Assembly: GCA_025201765.1 (NCBI GenBank)
Contig: MU623425.1
Location: 99,991-163,990, forward strand
DNA length: 64,000 nucleotides
Direction of reading: 5' to 3'
Source: Daldinia sp. FL1419
Lineage: Eukaryota > Ascomycota > Sordariomycetes > Xylariales > Hypoxylaceae
Positions 55,784 to 64,000 of the stretch are shown in pieces; the first letter of the stretch is position 1; the number at the start of each line of letters is the position of its first letter. The position numbers and the translations under genes were made by a program. A model generated the notes under the pieces. The model saw only the letters and a list, made by a program, of their open reading frames with translations. It was not told where the DNA came from and searched no databases.

Positions 55784-57084
55784 TCTGACTTATTGAAGCC
55801 ACGACGCCACCCATACAACACATACATGCAGCCACACACATACAATCACACATACATGCATTAGGTACTCCGCATTAGTACCGCGCTTTTGTTGCGGAAT
55901 AAGTGGGTTGGCTTCCACCTTCGAAATAACCGAATCTAGAAATATTACTGGCTCGCTCCTTACGCTATCCCTTCCTCATCTGATCAAAAAGGACTCGGAT
56001 CTCTTATCCAATGCATGGTGGCTTGAATAGTGAAACGCCCTTTAATAATTACTCGATTCTGTCACTTATTGCCATAACAGATAACCGTTAATCTACTTAC
56101 TTGGTAACCGGCGAGCAACCCCCCCTGTTACCTAGGACATTTCGCCGACTTTGCTATCGCTCATCAACTTGATAGGAAAGTGCTTGCGATCGATCTTCAT
56201 GACTGAAAAGGCGATATATATAATTGGTCGACCCAATATCGCATGGGTCGCTCAGACCTTTCCAAGCAAAGCCCATGCTGACGTATTGCTGAAGGGAGAC
56301 GAGTGGCAATACAGACCTTGGTCAACAATGATATCTGTCGTCTTGGAGTATCGCCACAAAAGACACCTGAACGACTATACGGGATGAAGTTGCAGAATGC
56401 AACCCAAATCAAACCCCTCATGCATTAAGGCGTCGCTGCAGAGCATAGGTACCTACCTATATATAATATAAATATTCAGGTACAGAAAAGAGTCTCGCCG
56501 TTCCGGTTACGGACGTTAGAAATGTCTAACACCGTCGACAAATCCCGGAGATGCTTTCTTTTTCAACGCCCACGATGCAGGATTCCAAGCAATCAAAGTT
56601 CCGAATACACGCATGCGTGTCAGCTTCGGATACATGAATCGTCTCTCGGAACTGGGATCCCACATTAAGGTACGGGGTAAAGAATACTGGCGTTACACCA
56701 TCTAGACGTCGGTTGCTCGCCTATACACTGAGATGACGTGACGACTATTGATCCGTCGTTGCGATCACCCGCAGCCCCGGAATTCGGATGATGTGACAGG
56801 CTAAACCATGTCGACGCCGACCGCATCGCAACGCATGATACCAGCCTACGCCACGAGTTCTCTCGAGCGAGGCGTAAGCACTTTGCGAATCGTAGTACAT
56901 ACTAGCACTCCGGAATTTAGAACGCCAGTTTCTCGTCGACATGTACTCAGTACTAATATATAAATAAGCCCAAGGACTCCCGAATAGTAGAGAGGGTTTC
57001 TTAGGACATAGCTTCGTGTTATATCAAACACCATTTGATACAATAGTATATTCGTTTTGTTCACTTACTAGAGGAGAAGCAAAA
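55784..57084. other. Intergenic, P450 upstream region
   Basis: 1.3 kb with normal base composition, unlike the neighbouring transposon. A palindromic CCTACC motif lies near 56450. No credible gene; the 56151-56387 frame is probably chance. Confidence 0.5.
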
Positions 57085-58899
57085 ATGGCTCTCGCCGCCA
57101 TCTGGAACACCCGAGATATCACCTCGATATTCCAACAATATGACACTTCCTTACTAGCCGCGGCCTTCAGTGCCTGGCTTTGCTATTTCATATCCCTCGC
57201 TGTCCAACGATTATTCCTAAGTCCCCTCGCCAAAGTCCCCGGTCCTAAGCTTGCCGCTCTTACGTCGTGGTATGAGATCTACTACAACATCTTCAAGAAG
57301 GGTGGGGGGCAGTATATCTTCAAGATTAAGGAACTGCATGAAAAATATGGTAAGCCAAATATACTCCATGAAGACATCATGTCACTAAATATTATGAAAC
57401 CAAGGCCCCATCGTACGGATAAGCCCGTTTGAAGTCCATATCGATGATCCAGCGTACTTTGACGTCGTCTATGCAACAAACAAGCAGTTTGACAAGGTCG
57501 AGATGAATACCCGTAGTATCGGTGCTCCGCTCTCAGCTTTCAGCACTGTTGAGTCCGGCAAGCACCGTCAACGCCGTGGTGCCATGGCCGCCTTCTACAG
57601 CCGCGCCAGATCACGGGACCACGGTCACCGAGCTCAGTTGGTCGTAGACCGCATTTCCCGTCGTTTTGCTACCGAATATGCCGGCACCGGTAAGGTCGTC
57701 AACCTCACCTACGTATGGGGATCGCTAGCCAGCGACGTCATCATGGAAGTAGCTTTTGCTCGATCCAAGCACTTTACCGATGCCCCTGACTTCAAGAGCT
57801 CCTTGGCGATGGGGCTATCGGATCTGGTATACACTAGTCACACCTTCATGCATTTCGGCATGATAGAATGGTTGGTATCTGTACTACCACCCTGGCTCGT
57901 GAAGACCTTTGTGCCGTCAATCAAGTTGGTCGTCGAGGCCCAAGAGGTAAGACACATGCACCGCCCCGAACCAGATCAAGGAAAAGTCACTGACCCGAAT
58001 AATAGGAAATTGGAAGCCAGGTAGCCGACGTGGTAGGAGGCCGAAACAACGAGGCTAAAGACTCTCCTCTCCCCACTCTCTACCGCGACATCCTTACATC
58101 TCGATTACCACCCGAGGAGTTGACCTACCAACGACTACGTGACGAAGCCATCTCCACTCTTGCGGCTGGAATCGACACTACCAAGTGGACATTAGCCGTT
58201 GCCTGTTACCACATCCTCGCTAACCCCGAAGTCGAGCGACGTCTGCGAGCCGAACTCAATGAGAGAGTCCCTGACCCCAACCAAATTCCCGATTGGTTCG
58301 AGCTTGAAACATTCACCTTCCTTAATGCCGTCATCAAGGAAAGTAAGTCTAATCAAACCCAACCCCCACTGATCCGTGCCGACTAGGCCAATATGACATT
58401 ATGTAACTAACCCTCCCCTACCGCAGGTCTCCGTTTAGCCTGTGCCATCAGCGAGCGTATGCCGCGCATCAACAAGACCGCCCCCTGGACGTACAAGGAC
58501 TTTGTCCTCCCTCCCGGTGTTCCCGTCGGTATGGACATCTGGACGATGCACCACAACCCGGTCTTATTCCCCGAGCCCAGTAAATTCAACCCGGAGCGGT
58601 GGCTCGGGGACCCCAAGGTTGAGCCGGAGCTTCTCGAAAAAGCCGGCTACATGCCCCCGTTGGACGGCAAGACCAAGCCCCTGTCGCACTACATGGTGGG
58701 CTTTGGCAAGGGCACGCGCATGTGCGTGGGCATGTACCTCGCCTACGCGGAGATCTACATCGGGCTGGCGACCATCTTCCGCCGCCACGAGCTGGAGCTG
58801 TACGAGACGTCGCGCAAGGACGTGGAGATCGCGCGCGAGATGATCTTGTCGCTGCCCTGGAAGCAGACCAAGGGTATCCGCGTCAGGGTTAAGAAATGA
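57085..58899 (+). CDS. Cytochrome P450, four exons
   Basis: Exons 57085-57349, 57405-57946, 58006-58342 and 58427-58899 give 538 residues. An N-terminal membrane anchor is at about 22-42. The proline-rich hinge KVPGPKLAALTSWYE follows, then YGPIVRISPFEVHIDDP across intron 1. I-helix AGIDTTKWT, K-helix E-x-x-R split by intron 3 (KES/LRLA), PERW (NPERWLGD), and the heme loop FGKGTRMCVG with the ligand Cys at about 481. The VPGPKLAALT..ISPFEVHI blocks resemble fungal trichodiene-oxygenase-like (CYP58-type) P450s; the substrate is unknown. Introns are 57350-57404, 57947-58005 and 58343-58426. No biosynthetic partner is adjacent. Confidence 0.94.
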
Positions 58900-61800
58900 A
58901 GGAGTATGTTCGTAGACACACTTACCTAAGTCCTAGGTAACATAGGTACGTGCCCACCCCTTAGATGCTAGAGGCCTTGACACATAAAGATCAGCGGCCG
59001 ATAGAAAAAGAAAGAAAGAAAGAAAGAAAGAAAGAAAAGAAAAGAAAAGAGAGTATTAGATATGGCTATACGAAGAATGGAGTAGACAGCTTCTTGTACA
59101 TATACCCGAGGTTTTGGCCGGTTGGGGTCTAGGTAGAGCTGAGTGTGTTGCGCAATTCGTATCGCTGGGTGGTCACATCGCAGCGTTGGCGGTTAGATAT
59201 GATGATATCCAATCTGTGTTCGGATTGGTGGAGACATGATTGACTAACTTGTTGGCTGAACACAGCTCTAAAGTCTGCATGATGGATAACTTGATATAGA
59301 CTGAACGCAGCTAGGTAGGTATCAGAAATGAAAGACTACAATAATAAATCATGATTCAATAAGTCTAGTTGGCCTGAATATTGGATTGTATTATGATAAT
59401 GACTACGGCCTATGGTAAAGTCATTGTGGACGTTTAGATAAAGATTTATATTTATATGTTTTGTTTAATGTAGATGCCAACGGGTCATTGCATAGTAGAG
59501 GTGACTCGATCAAAAGGATGGTCTGGAAGCTTGATCATTTAGATTGTGTCCTTCATGGAGGAATAATGCGGAAGGTAGATTGGATACCAATACTGTACCC
59601 CCTAGATAGATCTAAACAGGAGAAGCCTTATATTGGAAGGTCATAAAACGTCACTCATAGTATATAGTTGTACGAGCCTACCTATCAGACTAAATAGATG
59701 TGGAAGTCTGGTAAGCTGCCTGCGGTATATGTAAAAATGCAGCTTGCCGAAGTTTGTCAAAAGGAGGGAGCACAAGGCAAAGAGGGTGTTAATGCTAATA
59801 GTTGATAACAACCATTGGGAGAAGGGGGAGGCGGAGTAGAAAAGAAGAGAAGAGAAGAGAAATGAACGTAGGAATTGAAAGTAGGCTACGATCCGGAAGC
59901 GCCGAAAACCTCCATCACAAGACATGGTGCAATACATTTCGGAATCATAAGCCAGATCCAACGTTCCACTTGCATCTCTCACCCGTTTTTTCCGTATCTT
60001 GTTGCCGGGCCGAAGGTATTCTTCGGGATAGGCTTACAAGTGTTGTTAATACGCCTTGCAAGTCTCGGGGGTAGGTAATATCAACCCTGACTACCAGGTA
60101 GCTAGCCTGACAGATCCTGGAGGTCACCTTCCACTGTAGGTACCCATTATATTTTATAAATAGAGCGCCAGTCAGGTACTACTTGTACGGACGGTTGGAA
60201 CCATTTATTGAATATACGCTGATAAAATAATTGGATCTTAGATATATGGCTTGGCTAGATCTTTGATTCACTCATGATATATTAATGGAAATTAGTTAGG
60301 GAAGATAGTTAGCTCAATAGGTGAAAGAGGAGCTATATAATCGGCCTAAGATCTTCTTGAGCCTTTCTTATAGGTAATGACGTGGAATCTGTAAATGTAA
60401 TTTAAGTCGTTGGTTGGGCTTTTGTAGTATAATCAGCCTTGTGAGGCTGATAGCTTGACAGAGATATAATATTCACTATTCTTTTACCTCTGAGTGTAAC
60501 CTCTCCTAAATCAATGAATGTCAAAACCCTGGTATTTTATGCATTTAGGTTGGTATGGACTAATTAACCACAGCGCTTATCTTGGTAACTGGCTGTCCTA
60601 TTATTCACATGGTCTTAGTGAGGCCTCAGTTTCGGAGGCTTACATTATAGGCTTGGCCACCTCGTCGGGGACCTCCTCATGGATTTTAGCTGTTATAGTG
60701 TCGAAACTGCAAAAAACTTATATCCATCAAAATTCGTCATTATGTGAGACATGGAACACCTAACAAAAAAAATCAAAAAAATCAGCCTGGTAAGTTAAAT
60801 ACAAATGGAATACGAATAACCACGGGGCCCGCACAATGCGATACGTGAATCTACGTACCTAAGTTGACAGCTCATAGCCACTCGGTGCTGCTGCCTGGTG
60901 TGGTTCCACTGCTCTGTTGGTTCTGTTGGTTCTGTAAAACCTCATAATTCTGCCTCGTCCGAATCTTCATTATTCTACTTCGGAATCCTTCGTGGTAGCA
61001 AGGTGTATAGATAAATTAGCCTCTTCGTCAATACATCTCAGCGATAATCCTCACCGACCAGGAGATTTTTACGACCTACTGCTTCGGGTCCACGAGGATA
61101 GATATTTTGCAAACTACCTTGTATTGCATTAGGTAGTTATAGGAATCACATGTAGTTTTGTGGAAGCTGAAAATAAAGATGCCAAAGCCACTACCAAAGG
61201 AACAGTGTTCTTCACCGAGGCCGTTTGGGCTGCCAAGCTTAAGTTAGGTACCTACTTAGCTTGCATAGACGAGGTAGAAAAGGGATATCAACTGGTTGTT
61301 TCAAACGCTCCCGTCTGGTAGGTATAATCATGATGTAATGAAGAAGCCGTAGAAATAATACTGCCTACTGGATGGCCCCGACCCGACCCTGAGACGGAAG
61401 GCTTTTGCCACGAGGGAACAGTAGGTACTAACACCCAGAAGTATACCTATGTAATAATTATCGTGGATTATGGGATCATGGCCATGGGATGTTTTACAAG
61501 GATACGACTATGGGAGACTGCTTATTGTGGAAATAGGAGTAGGCACTGTTGGAACTCTGAAGTCGATAGTAGAAATCAAATGTTTGCTCATCCGAATATC
61601 GTAATTTATCTAGGACACTTCGTGCCGAGAATAAAAGTAGAATTATCGGATATGTGTCTGCTGCCTGATAAAATACGTAGACATTTGCACTTTGACAGTT
61701 TGAATTCGGTCTGCTGTCGGCTCGGCTGCCACAGTCCTAAATTTCACGTCCATGCGTGCGCGACTGAGCACCTCTGACCTACCTCTGACCTACGTAGTCT

Positions 61801-62284
61801 TTTTTTGAGGACTCCTGTGGAATCATGAATTGTACATACACACACCTCCTATTCCACATAGATGATCCACTTCCTTAGTCCGGACTTCATCTATTTATTA
61901 CCTTGTCACTTACACAAAGAAATCGAAACTAGGGACAACAAGACCTCATACTGGTGACAAGTCACTTTGGAACAATGAACTTGTCTAAATCTCGGGCTTT
62001 GATTCACTTCAACACCACCATGGTACCATCGTTATTCGAGAAACAACTTTAAACAGTCTTATTATGCCCATGCGAGCTCTGATTTATATTTAGCTGGACG
62101 AGTTACCCTTTCTATCGGTTCTGATTTCTGCACCACACACTAATCTAGTTCAGCAACATTGCTAACTAGGTATCCTTTCCCTACGAGTGACTTGAGCAAA
62201 CCAAATCATACAAAAGACCAGTCAGGGAAAGCAAAGGTCGTAGACAAATAGCAGCAACAAAGCATCTGATAAAGGCAATCAAAA
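58900..62284. other. Intergenic desert with (AAAG)n microsatellite
   Basis: 3.4 kb. An AAAG/AAAAG run lies at about 59005-59048, just past the P450. A minus-to-plus comparison shows no gene. One open plus-strand stretch ending at a TAG at about 61320 reads VEAENKDAKATTKGTVFFTE with protein-like composition but has no ATG and no recognised relative; it may be a relic. Frames at 60518-60763 and 61463-61777 are probably chance. Confidence 0.45.
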
Positions 62285-63397
62285 ATGGATAGTCACCGTG
62301 CCTACTTTGTCCGACGGGAAGTCGCTCGGCAGCTGTTCGACGAGCAGCTCCGTCAGGAACAGCGGGACCAAGCTCTAGCTCCGACTCAGCAGAGCTTTCC
62401 CAACCCTGAGATGTTTACTCCGATGAACAGGTTCTACCCCCGTTATATCCCGCGTCCGGCGGTACGACCGTCCGGAATCGGGCTCCCAAACGATACCTAT
62501 TCGCCTATACCTAGAATGCCCAATTCTGACGATGAATATGGAGATGAGTACGAGGATCTGCCGTTCTTTGACCATACCCCTGAGTACCGCCGGGGCCATG
62601 TGACAACGAACATCCCATCCGAAGTACGCGATAGAACACCACGAATTGTACCGGCCTTGAGGGCAACGGGGGAGGCGCAGAGCCCAGCCCTCCAGTTCGC
62701 GTCTCGAAACCATGCCAACCGATTCTCCAACGGCGCCCCCCCTCAGTACAAGACCGAGGCCAGTATCAACAAGGACTTGGATGAGGAGCTATCCCGCTTC
62801 CGCCGCGACATCCAAGATGCCGCGAGCTACGCCTTCAAGCTACCGGCGGACATCGTCCCGCACGTCAAAGTCCGTCTCTCCACCGTCGACATCAACGCGC
62901 TCGGGGAATGGCACCGCGGACCCGGCGTGCTCTTCCAACAAGGCGCCGAATGTCTCATGCCCAAGGTAATAATCCGGCTCCCGGAGCGCCGCGCCTCCCG
63001 CTCGGCCTCTACCCGTCCCCGCGCAGCCTCCGGCCCGACCGAGCACGACATCGCCAACATCGACGCGGCGAAGCGCGTCTTCGACACCATCATCCGCGGG
63101 AAACAACTATCCGGATGTCCCCACGCCCTCGACACCCTCCCTCTCCTCCGCACCACTGTCCTCGGCAAGGCCTGCTTCGAGTTCCGCGAGAGCGCCAACG
63201 GCACCGAGGAGACCTCCTTCCTCATGCCCGAGTCTCTCCACGTCTGCCTGCCCTTGAGACAGAAGACTGTCGACAACCGCAACGTCTGGGTTTACTACCA
63301 ACTGGACACTGCAACCCCAGAAGCCGCCATACTCTTCAAATATTGGGCTGGCCAGACCGGTGCCAACGTGAACTTCGTCAAGGCAGACAAAATTTAA
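62285..63397 (+). CDS. Uncharacterised 370-residue protein
   Basis: Single exon, 370 residues, ATG in an AAAATGG context. The N-terminal 150 residues are disordered, with Pro, Arg and acidic clusters (SDDEYGDEYEDLPFFD). From about residue 160 there is an ordered region: DLDEELSRFRRDIQDAASYAF, VKVRLSTVDINALGEWHRGPGVLF, MPKVIIRLPERRA, then FDTIIRGKQL and SFLMPESLHVCLPLRQKTVDNR. The ending WVYYQLDTATPEAAILFKYWAGQ looks like a folded beta-rich domain. No signal peptide or membrane helix. GC-rich coding bias in the second half contrasts with the AT-rich flanks and supports a real gene. I do not recognise the family. Confidence 0.75.
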   Translation: MDSHRAYFVRREVARQLFDEQLRQEQRDQALAPTQQSFPNPEMFTPMNRFYPRYIPRPAVRPSGIGLPNDTYSPIPRMPNSDDEYGDEYEDLPFFDHTPEYRRGHVTTNIPSEVRDRTPRIVPALRATGEAQSPALQFASRNHANRFSNGAPPQYKTEASINKDLDEELSRFRRDIQDAASYAFKLPADIVPHVKVRLSTVDINALGEWHRGPGVLFQQGAECLMPKVIIRLPERRASRSASTRPRAASGPTEHDIANIDAAKRVFDTIIRGKQLSGCPHALDTLPLLRTTVLGKACFEFRESANGTEETSFLMPESLHVCLPLRQKTVDNRNVWVYYQLDTATPEAAILFKYWAGQTGANVNFVKADKI

Positions 63398-63910
63398 GAA
63401 AGGTACAAATTGAAATAAAATATGGACTGGGGCCCTCGCCAAGGCTAAAGGACAGCTGGTCCAATAAGGGGCGAAGTTGACGGGGCAATATTATTATCAT
63501 TTTTTTTGTAATCAACGACGCAGCTTCGAGATTGATACCCTCTTCATTAGTATCTGGGAATAGTAGTAGTGTTATTAGCCTATAGCTACCTAAGAATTAA
63601 TAAAGTATCATCACTGATATCCCTAATAGTTATTAAATACTTCGACGAAATCGTGTCTATTAAGTTCGTGAATCACTTTTCTTTATACTACAGAGGGGCA
63701 TTGGTGAATCTCCATCATCGATCGTTAGGTAAGGAACTAATGGCAGACATGGTGAAGATTCAGGGGTATGATGACCGCAAGAGATACCATACCTAAGCTC
63801 CCCCCCAAATGTTGTTCCCCCCATATGCAAATGCTTTTGCCAGATCGGCGGTTCCATTCAGTCGTATCCACGGTAAGATACCGGGGACTTGAGAATCGTA
63901 AGCCCCGCCG

Positions 63911-63911
<1 letters not shown>
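63398..63911. other. 3' flank of the last gene
   Basis: Short spacer with a T8 run and no further gene. Confidence 0.5.
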
Positions 63912-63969
<58 letters not shown>

Positions 63970-64000
63970 CGCGGGGGGGGGGCGGGGGGGGGGGCCGGGG
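63912..64000. repeat. Near-pure poly(G) tail, probable sequencing artefact
   Basis: Almost uninterrupted G to the end with a few C. Such tails are typical of no-signal calls in two-colour chemistry or contig-end errors and should not be read as biology. Confidence 0.9.

Noticed and set aside
1..64000. tRNA, rRNA or CRISPR elements
   Set aside because: I saw no T-loop plus acceptor pairing, no rRNA segments and no regularly spaced repeats of CRISPR type; a tRNAscan run would be decisive.

Overview
The window is nuclear DNA of a filamentous ascomycete (Pezizomycotina). Supporting signs are short GT..AG introns (about 50-110 nt, one of 255 nt) with CTAAC/CTAAT branch sites, a HET-domain protein, a fungal HPP protein, a highly reducing polyketide synthase (HR-PKS) remnant, an antibiotic-biosynthesis-type monooxygenase, and housekeeping orthologs of Spt6, Ste7 and Osh3. 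Gene density is low, and intergenic DNA is AT-rich and peppered with TACCTAGGTA-type palindromes. I would guess a sordariomycete but cannot fix a genus. The last ~90 bases are almost pure G and look like a contig-end artefact.

Layout. 1-8.4 kb: 2OG-Fe(II) oxygenase (cut by the left edge), a small hypothetical gene, a TMT1-like methyltransferase, a two-exon HET protein and a two-exon HPP membrane protein. 9-31.5 kb: a gene-sparse region holding six very small cysteine-rich genes scattered among an MFS transporter, a three-exon ABM-fold protein, a GLB1-type beta-galactosidase, an Osh3-type oxysterol-binding protein, a Ser/Thr-rich membrane protein and the 3' relic of an HR-PKS. 34.6-39 kb: a three-exon O-methyltransferase and a secreted thioredoxin-reductase-like flavoprotein. 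39.5-53.4 kb: housekeeping block (coiled-coil protein, HAD phosphatase, MAP kinase kinase Ste7, transcription elongation factor Spt6). 53.9-55.8 kb: an extremely AT-rich DNA transposon with terminal inverted repeats and a TA target duplication, apparently decayed by RIP-like mutation. 57-64 kb: a four-exon cytochrome P450 and an uncharacterised 370-residue protein.

Many gene models extend beyond simple open reading frames. I joined exons by splice sites and protein continuity for HET, HPP, MFS, ABM, Osh3, O-methyltransferase, flavoprotein, coiled-coil protein, HAD, Ste7, Spt6, P450 and one cysteine-rich gene. These joins are by eye and untested.

The most notable signal is the family of tiny proteins at 9.2, 15.7, 16.8, 24.9, 28.8 and 30.2 kb. 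Five share an almost invariant framework, C-x8-C-x2-C-x(10-11)-H-x3-C-x8-C-x16-C-x2-C, which is seven Cys and one His, enough for two zinc ions; the residues between are highly divergent. Three of the six have a short tandem repeat directly upstream of the start codon. I know no function for this family. The MFS transporter, ABM protein, HR-PKS remnant, O-methyltransferase and flavoprotein may be what is left of a secondary-metabolite cluster, but this is inference.
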